Origin: Curvularia sp. ZM96
Lineage: Eukaryota; Ascomycota; Dothideomycetes; Pleosporales; Pleosporaceae
DNA: 64,000 bases
Direction: 5' to 3'
Assembly (NCBI GenBank): GCA_022457065.1
Contig: JAJGBQ010000005.1
Span: forward strand, 4,030,001-4,094,000
Positions 10,129-21,347 of this stretch are shown in pieces. How positions within the stretch are numbered: position 1 is the first letter of the stretch; every line of letters starts with the position of its first letter. Both the position numbers and the translations under genes were made by a program. The notes under the pieces are model-generated. The model did not search any database and was not told the origin of the DNA. It worked only from the letters and a program-made list of their open reading frames with translations.

Positions 10129-11622
10129 ATGGACCGCCATCAGCGCGTTGTCGCGCAAGTTGCGTCCAAAGTAAAAGACTACTTCACACGAAAGGAGCCG
10201 TTCCGAATCTCACATGGCTCGACAAATAGCACCCGTCCGAACCTCAAGAAGCATGTTGTTGACATCAGCGCTCTAAGAAATGTCATTCAAGTCGACACCC
10301 ATAGCAAGAGGGCGCTTATTGAGCCCAACGTTCCTATGGACCGACTGGTGGAAGCGACCTTACCGCACGGTCTCGTGCCACCAGTTGTCATGGAGTTTCC
10401 CGGTATCACTGTAGGAGGAGGATACGCAGGAACAGCAGGAGAGAGCAGCAGCTTCAAATTTGGCTTCTTTGACCGCACCATTAACGAAGTAGAGATGGTC
10501 ATGGCCGATGGTAGAATTATGAAGGCGAGCGAAAAAGAAAATGAAGATCTATTTCGCGGCGCTGCTGGAGCGGTCGGCACTCTCGGCGTCACAACCCTCA
10601 TTGACCTGAATCTGATTGAGGCCAAGAAATATGTCAAGACTACCTACTATCCTACGCGTAATGTGGCGCAGGCTGTCAAGGAAGTCAAAGAGCATACCGA
10701 GGGTGAAAAGGGCGCTAGGAACGACTATGTGGATGGCGTTTTGTTTAGTAAAGACCACGGCGCCATCATCACAGGCGAGATGACCGACGAACTCCCACCA
10801 AACACCAAGCCGCAAACCTTTAGCAACCCCTGGGATCCGTGGTTCTATCTTCATGTGGAAGCAGCAACACGAAATTCTGCCGAACCGGTTGTAGAGTACA
10901 TACCACTGGCTGAGTACATGTTCCGCTATGATCGTGGTGGCTTCTGGGTTGGCCGCTCAGCCTTCAGCTACATGCGCTTTCCATTCAACAAGTACACCCG
11001 ATGGTTTCTCGATGACTTCTTACATACACGCATGCTCTACCGAGCTCTGCATGCATCAGGAATTGTAACACGCTACATTGTACAAGACATGGCCCTGCCA
11101 TATCCCAATGCAGAAAGGTTTATCGACTACACAGACAAAACATTCGGTATTTGGCCGCTGTGGCTGTGTCCACTCAAACAAAGCCCTCAGCCAACCATGC
11201 ATCCGCACACAAAAGGCGCTCTCAAGTCAGACCAGATGCTTAATATCGGACTTTGGGGATTTGGACCTAGCGACCCCGTGAGCTACCTTCAGAAAAATCG
11301 CGCACTCGAGAAAACACTCGGTGAGATGGGCGGCATGAAGTGGCTGTATGGGCAGACATATTATAACAAAGACGACTTCTGGGCGCAATTCGATCACAAA
11401 TGGCACCAGGGACTGAGAAAGAAATACAACGCCGAGATGCTTCCTGAAGTGTACGATAAGGTACATGTTGATGTTGAAAAGTACACGGACATGGTGAATA
11501 AGGACTGGGGCCTGAAGTTGAGAGGAATTTGGCCCTTGGGTGGGCTCTGGGGCATCTGGAAGTCGATACAAAGCAAGGATTACATGATAGCCAGGAACTC
11601 GACGTGGAGATCGAGGCCTTGA
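10129..11622 (+). CDS. FAD-linked oxidoreductase, delta(24)-sterol reductase (DHCR24/DIMINUTO)-like
   Basis: A single exon of 497 aa. The PCMH-type FAD-binding domain fills roughly residues 20-170, with the glycine-rich flavin-binding stretch PGITVGGGYAGTAGE near 90 and GAAGAVGTLGVTTLIDL near 145. The C-terminal half has the Trp/Tyr-rich look of DHCR24 relatives (for example GFWVGRSAFSYM, FGIWPLWLCPLK, YGQTYY). No N-terminal membrane anchor is visible, unlike animal DHCR24. In animals and plants this family reduces the sterol side-chain C24 double bond. Ergosterol synthesis uses Erg4 at C24(28) instead, so the substrate of this fungal homologue cannot be assumed. The start at 10129 precedes conserved sequence and no better ATG was found. 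Confidence 0.85.
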   Translation: MDRHQRVVAQVASKVKDYFTRKEPFRISHGSTNSTRPNLKKHVVDISALRNVIQVDTHSKRALIEPNVPMDRLVEATLPHGLVPPVVMEFPGITVGGGYAGTAGESSSFKFGFFDRTINEVEMVMADGRIMKASEKENEDLFRGAAGAVGTLGVTTLIDLNLIEAKKYVKTTYYPTRNVAQAVKEVKEHTEGEKGARNDYVDGVLFSKDHGAIITGEMTDELPPNTKPQTFSNPWDPWFYLHVEAATRNSAEPVVEYIPLAEYMFRYDRGGFWVGRSAFSYMRFPFNKYTRWFLDDFLHTRMLYRALHASGIVTRYIVQDMALPYPNAERFIDYTDKTFGIWPLWLCPLKQSPQPTMHPHTKGALKSDQMLNIGLWGFGPSDPVSYLQKNRALEKTLGEMGGMKWLYGQTYYNKDDFWAQFDHKWHQGLRKKYNAEMLPEVYDKVHVDVEKYTDMVNKDWGLKLRGIWPLGGLWGIWKSIQSKDYMIARNSTWRSRP

Positions 11623-12173
11623 TTGTAAAAATAGTAGAAGTATAGAAAGGTGGCGTGCAGGTCCCAAGATACAGGGCTGACCGAATCGGTTTCCGCATCA
11701 TGCATCTAGCTTGTTCTTACCGCACAGCCCTCTAGCAAGGCACTAGTCTTAGCGCTATAAAGGACCTGGCTGTAACATATTCTCAGGTCTTTGAAAACGA
11801 CTTAGTCATCCTCTTTAAGCTAACCAACTAAATAGTTAACTAGTTACTGTAACACAGCACAGGATACAGCTATGTTAACATCGCAAACGGAAAGCTGCTG
11901 TACAGGAAGACCAGGAACCTATGCCATGGAGACTACCTTGCTTTCGAGGCTCTAGAAAGCTAAGCGTTGTCGTGTTCTCCGTAACTATCATAGGGAGCTT
12001 ACAACAACGATGTCACTACTGAGATTAAAAAACGCTTTGACATGATCTTGATGTTGATGACTAAGCTACACCTGGACTCAAAAAGTACGCAAATATTGTA
12101 GTGATTGTAGATCTACAAGGGTCTCTTAGCAGTAAAGCGGTGGGCGAGATGGCGGCTTGCGAAGCGTTAAATG
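11623..12173. other. Gene-free interval between convergent genes
   Basis: This 551-bp stretch has many stops in all frames and local AT-rich patches (about 11810-11880). No gene, RNA or mobile element was recognised. Confidence 0.4.
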
Positions 12174-15100
12174 CTACGTGACTATGGAAGACTGAAGCAG
12201 CTTTACCACCGCCTCGTGTCTATTCTCCGCAGCCCACGATAGCGGCGTCTGACCGTACTTGTCCTTAGAGCTAACGTCCACCTTGCTAGTATCGAGCAGT
12301 AGCCTCACTACCGCCTCGTGTCCATTCTCCGCAGCCCACGATAGCGGCATCCGACCAAAGTGTTTGTCCTTAAAGCTAGCGTTCACCTTATTAGTATCAA
12401 GCAGTAGCTTCACCACCGCCTCGTGTCCGCGCCTCGCAGCCAACGATAGCGGCGTTCGACCGTCATTGTCCTTGGAGTCGGCGTCCACTTTGCCAGTATC
12501 GAGCAGTAGCTTCACCACCGCCTCGTGTCCATTCTCCGCAGCCCACCATAGCGGCGTCCGACTGTTTTTGTCCTTGGAGTCGGCGTCCACCTTGCTAGTA
12601 TCGAGCAGTAGCTTCACCACTGCCTCGCATCCATTCCCCGCAGCTAATAATAGCGGCGTCCAACCGTACTTATCTTTAGAGTTAGCATCTACCTTACTAG
12701 TATTAAGTAGTAGCTTTACCACCGCCTCGTGTCCCCTCTGCGCAGCCAACGATAGCGGCGTCCAACCTTCGTTGTCCTTAGAGTTGGCGTCCACCTTGCT
12801 AGTATCGAGCAGTAGCTTCACCACCGCCTCGTGTCCGCATCTCGCAGCCAACGATAGTGGCGTCTGACCGTCATTGTCCTTGGAGTCTAGATTCGTCTGA
12901 TCTGTCGAAATCAGATGAGCCATGGTTCCCGAAATGCCAAAGAAGGCTGCGATATGAGTACGCAAGATGTCATTGGGTATGTCCGCCCAGTATCTATGTG
13001 GATACATCGTTTGATACAGGAGACTCAAGTGTTTGGGGTTATCCGCTAACCCGCTGTAGAGATATTCTATAGCAAGTTCTACTAGCGTATCCCCTAAATC
13101 ATCAGCCTTTCGAAGATGGTGGCCCCATTGTGTAGCAGCATAGAACGAAAGCGTAATGGTCTCACCGCTCTCCCTTATTGTGGCTTCGGCTCTGCTTGAC
13201 GGAAATTGGAGAAATGTAAGACATGTACGTGCGATCCTGCTGTGCCATACTACTTTGGTGTGGCCAAATATCTTGTCTTGACGGATGAGATATTCCTCGA
13301 GAGAATAGTGGACTAGCCGGACAGTTGACGTCTCTTGGTCAATCAGAGCAAGCCCTTGACAGCAGTTCAGTAGAGATTTTCTGATAGGTATGCCGTTTGG
13401 GTCAAGTGATTTGTCGCCGTCCTTGATCGAAAGGGAGCATAGTAGCTCATTCACAGCAAGTGGACGTTCTGCCAGATGGATCCAAGCAAGAATTGTTGCC
13501 GCCTTATTAGATAGAGCGCTGGGCTGCTGCTCAATCCTACTCATAGTTGCGTTAAAGGCCTCGTCAAGATTTGACGGCAACGTCTCGAGAGCGTCGTAAC
13601 GATCACGAATTGTTGTAGCTTGGAGGACGGCGCGGATTTGCAAGGTAGGTAGTAGAAAGCTAGTTATGATTTGTTGTTAGCATCGGGGAGTTATACTCGG
13701 TGTGGCTATACTAACACTCCTTCAGCAGATTCAGTAACTCTTCTCAAAATGGCCTTCCTAAGTTTCTCGTCCATAGCATCGGGTTCAAGATCATTGACTC
13801 CACCAATTTCATGTTCACAGAACAGTCGAATGTCGTTTTCGCGAGCTTCGATAGGAATGATGTTCTCTTCGTTGAAATATTCCTGGACAGTACCCTGGAT
13901 ATGTTGACGGCCAGTCAAGAATATCTGCATTGAGGAAGGACTGTCACGCAATTTGGTTAAAAGAACCCGTAGATCACCAAATTCATCAAGCGCGTCTAGA
14001 CAAACGTAGATCTTACTAAATTGCGCACAGGTTGCACGCAGAAGATCCACCGCATCTGCCGAGCTTAATGGTTGCTGATGAGTAGCCCGCTCATCGTATA
14101 CTTTCAAAACAGCCTCGGGAATTCCAGGTAGAAGCCCTAGTAGTTGCTTCAAGACTGCGCCAAGGATGTTTTCTGTCGATTGTTCCTTCTGGTCACGGTA
14201 ATCGCAGTACACGTATGCGAGCCCTGTGCTTGACTTTGTGGCTGCCAAGCGTTCTTTCAATTGATCAATCACAAGAGAGCTATTCCAGACTGTTAGCTGG
14301 CAGAATGAATAGTTAGCTCTCTCTACTCACGAGATAATTGTTTTACCAGCCCCTGCAGCCCCGTAACAGCACAATGTCCTACATTTTGCCGTTGTTGAGG
14401 ACCACTGGACAAACTTCGGGTCCTCAAGCATCCATCTACCTGTACCTTCAACACGCCTCTTTTGACTCTCGAGATGCCGAGAAGATGGATTGAGTGTAGT
14501 TAGCCATCCAAAAATATCTTGTCGCTTTCGATCTTGGACAATGTCTTTTGCGATAGATTTGATTTCTTTTACTGCATCCTGAATTAGCACACGCTTCAAA
14601 ACCTATTTTCGAAGTGCCGCTATCGTCGATACTTTAAACTGAAATGGTATTGCTAAACTGTAACATAAATAGAGGATTATAACTAACACTCATCCATAAC
14701 ATCGCGCGCACAAGGTGTGCTTTTGGTTTCGGCAACATCGGTAATCTGAAGAAGCTCTTTGGCATATGCAGCCGCCGTAGCTGCCGCATATCTTTGCCAC
14801 CGATCATTCTTATGACTATCAGAATAGTCGCAAATTCCACGGATGACAAGACACGGGAAATTATTCATTAACCCAGCAGCTTCCGTTTCGAAGCAGAGGC
14901 AGGTTTTGGACAACAAATCCCGTTCTCGAGCATCTTTGATAACCTTGTCGCCAGAAGCGATAGTGCCGTAGTGAATCCATGGATTTTGATCGTATCTCTC
15001 TTGGCGCTTCACCACCTTCGCGGGGTCGCACTCGCCACAGTCTCTCTTGCTACTATCATGCGCATAGTCCGCTTCGAATAGCCGATCGTATTTTGCACCT

Positions 15101-15696
15101 TGGTAGACATATCCCGGCCCTTTCGCTTGGCTGCCCATAGTCGGATACTGCTTGTGCATAGCTTCTAACAGGCTAGGTATGACGCTCTCTTCCATTTCAT
15201 GTTTGCCTAGAAGCGCGCCCATAGCGTTGAGCAGAACCTGTGGTGGGGAGTTTAGCTGGCCACGCTCTTCGAAGCCGTGAGTAGTAGCCTTTCCACAATC
15301 ATATTGCCTGACGCCTCCGAATGTACCTTCAGGTTTGCTCACCACAACATCGCCTATCCGGATGTCATTGTCATTGCTTGGGATACCACCCCCTATCCCA
15401 ACCATCAGTCCGAACTTAATATTGGGAAAGCTAGAGAGCATCTGCGTCGCTACCGTAGCGGCGGAAGTCGTTCCGTATCGGCCGAACGGGAGACTGGCGA
15501 TAACGACATTATGTTCTCCGTTCGGGCCGGTGATGGAGCCCAGGCTGTAGATATTGTGGTCATTTACATGTTTCTGCTGGGGCGGTGCATGCTTCTGGTC
15601 CAGCATTGCTTGAGCTGCGGCCCTTTCATGTGGTAATGCGGCAATCCATCCAACAGCATATTCGGAGTTGTTCACTTTTGATGGGGCGGGAATCAT
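12174..15696 (-). CDS. NLR-like receptor: nucleoside phosphorylase domain, NACHT NTPase, ankyrin repeats
   Basis: Four exons (15696-14688, 14571-14331, 14279-13716, 13659-12174) give 1099 aa. The last two introns have clear CTAAC branch sites. The first (14572-14687, 116 bp) was chosen because it alone keeps phase and is less certain. Residues 1-330 form a PNP_UDP domain (GIGGGIPS; FETEAAGLMN; VIRGICDYSD). A linker ends in EGTGRWML, followed by a NACHT P-loop GAAGAGKT near 410 and Walker B CLDALDEF near 510. A winged-helix/superhelical segment follows, with the conserved IRDRYDALETLP and HYSLEEYL. Seven nearly identical ankyrin repeats occupy about 866-1099. This is the domain plan of fungal STAND/NLR proteins in allorecognition and heterokaryon incompatibility. 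The role here is inferred from that plan; no partner effector gene is visible next to it. Confidence 0.88.
12180..12890 (-). repeat. Tandem array of about 102-bp ankyrin-coding repeats
   Basis: Seven consecutive units of about 34 codons, sharing GHEAVVKLLLDTSKVDA, lie at the 3' end of the NACHT gene. Most units differ by only a few bases, which marks recent duplication or gene conversion. One unit boundary (about 12641-12720) is unusually AT-rich compared with its neighbours. Confidence 0.85.
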
Positions 15697-16752
15697 GGTG
15701 TAACTATATCAGTCGCGATGTGCTCGAGAGCATGATAACGTGGTGGGTTGGATGAGGGATTAATAGCGGGTCTGCGGGGCTGTGCCCAGAGTCGCTTGCT
15801 TGTCTCCTTCAGGATCGTAACACAAAGCCATACCCTTCCAGATCCTACTCCCATGCCTACTCGGGTCTCACTCGCAGCCGAGCTTAACGGTCGATACTCA
15901 GAGGGTATCCACAATATCTTGCTACCAGCGCACATAACTTAGTTACGATCTAAACTAATACCTGCACCCTAGTACTATAATTTTAATGCTGTAATATTAA
16001 TGCGGTCTATAATCTAGATGGCGCCTATTTCCGCATAGAGTAGAGTACTGGTGAAATCAAAAGACAAGTGCAGAAGAGATGTGCTAACGTTGAGGGTATG
16101 CTAACATATCCCGCTGCTTGCGTCCTAGATCTTAACACTCCCGTCGCTTGATGCTAACGCCAGCTAGGTCGAGTCGTGCAAGAAGGCCACTGACCTAACT
16201 TTACGGCTATGACCCTCGAGCGTGTGCACACACATCCTACTGCTCGAATTCTATATCTTGACAGTGCTATTCTAAGACGCTGACGCTAGTCGGGTTAAGT
16301 CGTACGAGAAGGCCACTAACTAAATATAAAGACTATGGTCCTTGAGTCTCTCAAGGCAGGCACTCTAGCCATTACTCATAGCTAGCTTGACAGTTACTTC
16401 CCTTGGCTCTTCGTGCTGAATAGCCTTCTTATGATACTATTTGATAGACTAAACAGTAGAGTAGATACGTAAGCTTATAAAAGGATAATTTTCAATTACT
16501 TCTTTATAGTACATGATAAACCGTGATGTGTCGTACACAATCTCATTAAATTTATCAGTATCTTCAAGTCTCTAGTTACATTAGCAATCATATTATAAAC
16601 ACTATATGTAGTTTCACTTATTCTGAGAAACTCGAAGTTGGTGTGTGTACCCAGAGGCCTTTCAATGGCACGGACCTCTCGTAATCCACCACGCAGACGC
16701 ATTACAGAAGAAAGACTTAGGCGCCTCTACCTTACATATATGTATACGGATA
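15697..16752. other. AT-rich intergenic region with a diverged duplication
   Basis: About 1.05 kb upstream of the NACHT gene with no supportable ORF. Positions 16109-16220 and 16233-16346 are diverged copies of one another; the best-preserved part is GAAGGCCACT with flanking AGTCGT. Many differences are transitions, as expected of an old, RIP-altered repeat. No transposase coding was recognised. Confidence 0.45.
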
Positions 16753-17119
16753 TTAATCCTTTGCTCCCCTCGCCTTACCGCCGAGTTCCTTGCCATGGGC
16801 TTTCATGTATTCATCCCTCTCTTCCTGAGTTGTGAGTTGTACATATTCCTTTCCTTCCTGAGTTTGTGGGGTACAGATAATAAATATGTCCGTTTACTTT
16901 TCTGCTGAAACAGGGGGTCGGGGTCTGAAAGGGACGGGCTGCATCCGATGACTGGCCAGGCGAGAAAGGTTGTTGTGCGTTCGACATGTCCTGTGAAGAT
17001 GTGATTTGCTGTTCTTCAGTAAGTAGGACTTGGGCTTCAACTTGATCTTCGCGATTATGTTGGTTGGAAGCCATTTTGGATTTTGTTGTGTGAAAGAGCG
17101 AAGTCGACGTGCGTGCCAA
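16753..17119 (-). CDS. Small spliced hypothetical protein
   Basis: Two exons (17119-16898 and 16857-16753) joined by a 40-bp intron (GTAAAC donor, CTCAG acceptor, phase 0) give 108 aa, or 93 aa from the second in-frame ATG at 17074. The N-terminal part is Gln/Ser-rich and disordered. The second exon gives a charged helix ending in YMKAHGKELGGKARGAKD. No known domain is recognised. The spliced C-terminus has far more protein-like composition than the unspliced reading, which is the main support. The intron is near the lower size limit and its branch site is poor, so the model is tentative. Confidence 0.45.
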
Positions 17120-17734
17120 TGTGGCACAGTGAGGGGTAATATATTATCTACGTAATGTCAGCAGCGCCTTGGGCGCACTGTATACGGGGTTTCTCATTCT
17201 AGACTCGAGAACCATGTGGTGTAGTGCACAAGGTGATTGGTAGTAGAACATTGTGTAGAGAGTGTGAAACCTCTACGCCAAAAGGAGAGAAGTGTGTCTG
17301 CATTGAGAAGCCTTCTCGACAATAGTACAATAACAAAGTTGTTTCTGATGCCCGTAAGATGGAAAAGATGCTCTTTAATGGATGTGCTACTAGGCTGTGC
17401 AATCTAGTTTACTTTACTCAATTTACTGTTAAAAAGAAATACTAAAAGTGGCATGTAGCCCTGCACCGTAGAAGCTCACATTCACGAGGTGCGTAAAAAT
17501 CACTAGCTGATGCCAACCGCAGTTCGGCAGTATTCTGCAATCGTTGATCCCGACTCTATAAGAACTGACAAGCTAGCGATTATGTTCCTGCTACGAGATC
17601 TTCCTCAGTATATTTGGCGGGTACGACTTGCTCAACTGGTGTCACCGTCTGGATCAGCGTCATTTTCAGTGTTTGCTTCTCTAGTAGGCTCAGGATCAGT
17701 ACTCGGTTTGGAGAAAGGGTCCTTTGTTGTAATC
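17120..17734. other. Intergenic stretch, no gene seen
   Basis: The 615 bp between two minus-strand genes contain only short ORFs, one of which (17510-17851 on the plus strand) overlaps the next gene in antisense. Nothing else was recognised. Confidence 0.35.
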
Positions 17735-19364
17735 TTACTGATCCGAATACTCCCAATCAGACATGACTGCTGCTCCTGCTGCCTCTATCTTCTCTTCGGC
17801 TTCTTCGGTCACATTCTTCGTGCTCATCGATACATTCGGATCATGGGCTAGAGAGTATTGTGAAGAGTGCTTCGGGTCGCTTCCATGACTATCGAGCTCA
17901 AGGTTCGTTTGCGCCGGATGCGGTTGTGACTCTGATAGATCCTCGTCTTTGTATTTCCCAGCATCCTTCTTTTCGCGAGTGAGGGCTAGTTCGATGAAGC
18001 CACCGTCGACTGTTGGCGCGAGTATGGGAGATACAGATAGATGTTCGACACCTTTTACACTCTCATCGCTTTGTTCAGCAGTCTTATCTCCTAGTTCTTG
18101 CCCTTTCTTAGATTCGACAGTACTTCTAGGTTCAAAAGACTCGTTACTAGAAAGGGCGATGTCATGCGCATGTCCCCGTCTCGCATGCACTTCATTAGAG
18201 CCACCAAGATGGCCAGATAGTAATCGATCCAAACTTCCACTTACAGAGACCATGGGCTCCTTGTATTCTCTCATTGTAGCTTCCAGCAACGTAGATTCCT
18301 GGCGCTCCAATGTAGCTCTCTTCATGGCAAACTCTTTCTTGATCTCGGCTAATTTACAATTCAGTAACTGCTTGCTGAGTATCATCTGTTCGATAGTATC
18401 TCGAGTCATTTGCCGTATAAGATATATCGAATCTGCGCATACGTCATCATGTAACAGCCGAGCTAGAAGTACGGCATCAGTGAGATGCTGCAAAATCTTA
18501 GTGGACGAGAGGCGAGCTCGATGAACCGTATCGTGCCGGAGCTGGGTGATTGAGTTCAAAAGAATGGGTAACGGCTTGTCAAGATCGTTCATATTGTTCA
18601 GGCCACACTCTTCTTGATAAGTGAGTAGGACCTTAGGCCATCGATTAAGTTCGACTGCTTCTGAGCAATCCCAACCTTCTCTTTGCAGAACACCACCTAG
18701 GTATTTTTGCGCGAAGGTGAAGCATGCCTTTTCGAGGACGTATTGAACTCTAACAAGAATTCGGTGCTGATCCCAGAGTGGTAGATGAACAGAATCGAGA
18801 GATTGCGTAGCCGCCCTCGGTTGTGTATGCAGCTGTGAAGACTTAGATACGGCATCTGTGTTGGGGATGTCGGCTGTGAGGTCTGCTTCGCTTTAGATAA
18901 ATGCTGGTTTTGAAGATTCGTTGAATCGACGTACTGGCCTTGATCCATTGTTCTTCTTCGTTTTTGGTTTTGAGGCTGGCTCCGATACTCAGTAGCTCCT
19001 CAGGACTGTACACCCCAATACGTTGTACAGTTGCTGCATCACCCTTTGCGATCTTAGGTCCAGAGTCTGTCGTCTGTTCATCATGGCTCGGAAGTACTTC
19101 GAAAATATCAGGAAAGCGGGCTTTCGCTTTCGAATCTGAACCGAAGATTTGCTCCTCTAACAGGACTATTGCTACCTTGGTAATGCGTCCCAAGGTATGC
19201 TGCTGAATTAAAGCTTTGATTTCGGCGTCGTCCTCGAACTTCTTAATCCTCTTACGAACCCTCTTGCGAATGGCCTTCGTTATGATTGGCTGAATTTCGT
19301 CTCCAACGAAGATGTCTTTGAGCGCCAGATACACAAGCTTCTCAGTGAGTGGAGGGTCGGACAT
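17735..19364 (-). CDS. Uncharacterised fungal protein, predicted soluble, helical N-terminus
   Basis: Two exons (19364-18935 and 18885-17735; 49-bp intron with GTACGT donor) give 526 aa. The second exon extends well beyond its first ATG: the frame includes LPLWDQHRILVRVQYVLE and LGGVLQREGWDC before the Met at 18592. Residues 1-70 are a basic helical region (LVYLALKDIFVGDEI; IRKRVRKRIKKFED). The middle is helical with conserved Trp/Cys, followed by a coiled-coil-like stretch, and the C-terminal 170 residues are acidic and disordered. No catalytic motif is visible. Some related fungal proteins carry database names such as cytochrome c1 (from memory), but I see no CxxCH haem motif, so that name would be wrong here. 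The function is unknown. Confidence 0.7.
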
Positions 19365-20885
19365 CGTTCTATATACGTATATTCGTTGGCGAGGATTGCG
19401 AGAATCAGTAGTTTCGTAGAACGCAATTCCAGCCTTCCTGTCTGATTATATGCAGAAGCCCCTCAACAGCTGCGCCGCGATTCTGCCTTGGTAGGCTTGC
19501 GCACGACCACTGAGTTGGGAGCTCACCCACACCTGGATGAAACGTTCAACGAATGGCCGGTTTGAGGCAACGCCATAGACTGCGAGCAACTGACGTGGCT
19601 CCATGCGAGTCCTAGACAGGGATACTATATGATAGCGCTCTCCAGATCGAGACTCGATGCCATGCAGAGATCAGCTTGGACGAACAACTTATGAACGGCC
19701 AGCAATCAGAACGTGCGTTCGCCACATTCAAGACGCGTTTTGCGCTGATATTTCGCGTCGCAATCAATCTATCACAATCATGATGCGACTGTGTTGCAGG
19801 CAGAAAAGCAGGTGCAGATGCGGACCAGCGGCACGAGCCCTGCTGATCCTTCACATTCGCCATTCCCGCCCCCAACTTTGACGCCTTCACCTAACGAGAA
19901 GACGCATCGGTTAGTACCACAAAATAACGGATCAAAGCCTACAACATAGGATAGCCGGAAGAACCCTGATGCTTGCAACCTCAAAGCCATGAGATAAGCG
20001 TACCGATGATACTGTTTCCATACTGCACTAGATATTGTTGAAGAAAGAGCATTCTTTGTATTCTTGTGGATATGCATGTAGCACAGAGAAATTGTGAAAG
20101 ATTTGGTAGGTAGGAGTCAGAATATCAGAATAGCAATAAGACTAATCCCTGAGGTTCATCGCAAGGCTCAGATGGAAGCTTTATAGTACACGTGCCCATA
20201 GCTCTATTAGTCCAAGAGATACCCGATTGGGGCCCGGGATCTTATGTCAAACTCACGTAACAAGTCCCGTAACCTCGGACACTTGCTTCAAGATGGTAGA
20301 TAACTCAGCTTTGTGCAGAAGGCTCTGCGCTTGCCCAAATTGATCTGATGTCTGTACCGTTACCAACGGATCATTATTTGCTCGGATAGGAAACCAAATC
20401 GCGCTCATTTTTCTGTCCGCAACCCCTGTTTAGATTACAAAAGAAGCAAAACGAGCAACACTGACTGCTTTGAAAAAGTATTCATTTCTAATCAATGCGT
20501 AGAACGTAACTTTAGAAGAGGCGCAAGTACAACCGCAATTTTAAAATACCCACAAAGCTATTTTTCAACAAGGTGTCAATCATTGTATAACGAAAAGGAG
20601 AAATTGCGACCTAGCCACTGCTGTTTTGTTAGATTCAAAAGACTATTAGACATATACATCCCGCTCATATGCCCTCTGAAACCCCTGTTCAGGGTTGGTC
20701 TAGAATCCATGGCTTGCATCTAGGTAGCACTCCACTGCTCAAATCTCAAATGGCGCCACCAGACCCCACAAAGTTGTCTCATTACACAGAAGCGGGGAAA
20801 TGATCTCACCAATTTGTGAGAAAATCGTAACTTCATTAAACATTGCGACTATCAATTTTCAAGTAATGTTGTAACAGCAACCTGG
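19365..20885. other. Long gene-poor interval
   Basis: About 1.5 kb with no supportable gene. Positions 20100-20880 are AT-rich with stops in all frames. ORFs of 74-99 codons between 19612 and 20077 overlap each other on both strands and lack recognisable motifs. Confidence 0.4.
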
Positions 20886-21347
20886 TCAGCAAATTTTGGT
20901 TGGAGTCGGAGTGTGCGAACGCGATGCGCTTGCACTAGAAAATCCCCATTCGTCTTTGACTTTGCCCTGGATGCCGAGCATGGAACTGTACCAAGCGTGC
21001 TTCTGGTTTTCGGCAGCATGTGGAACAGACCAATGACTAGGCGTTGGCCTTTCCCCGCCTTCTTCCATCTTTTCTGTTGGATGCTGACTGTTCTGGGAGA
21101 ACATCGCAGGGACGTTCAATGAGGGGACGCCGTCGTTTTTGTGGTCTACGGCTTCATGGCTGGGTTCACTTCGTGTTTGCTTCCAGCTTTGAGGTTCAGA
21201 GGAAGCTGCTTCTTCTTTTTTCAAAGTGCACGATGTGCAGCGATGTTCCGAGGTCTTGTTGGTCGGGGGCGAGACCTTCCCAGACTGTGTATGGGTCTCT
21301 TCCGGTAGGAGACGTATGAAGTTTGTGTGTGGTGTTTGATAAGACAT
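20886..21347 (-). CDS. Small Ser/Thr/His-rich hypothetical protein
   Basis: A single ORF of 153 codons, hydrophilic and predicted disordered. It has a CTSCTLKKEE segment near residue 38, many Ser/Pro/Glu residues and no signal peptide or membrane segment. Codon content looks plausible for the window, but an antisense ORF of 91 codons covers part of it and no homologous family is recognised. The gene is possible but not certain. Confidence 0.4.
   Translation of the reverse strand: MSYQTPHTNFIRLLPEETHTQSGKVSPPTNKTSEHRCTSCTLKKEEAASSEPQSWKQTRSEPSHEAVDHKNDGVPSLNVPAMFSQNSQHPTEKMEEGGERPTPSHWSVPHAAENQKHAWYSSMLGIQGKVKDEWGFSSASASRSHTPTPTKIC

Noticed and set aside
12259..12867. 202-codon plus-strand ORF with strongly repetitive Ser/Thr/Leu-rich sequence
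   Set aside because: It is the antisense shadow of the ankyrin array; its repeats are simply the reverse reading of the 102-bp units.
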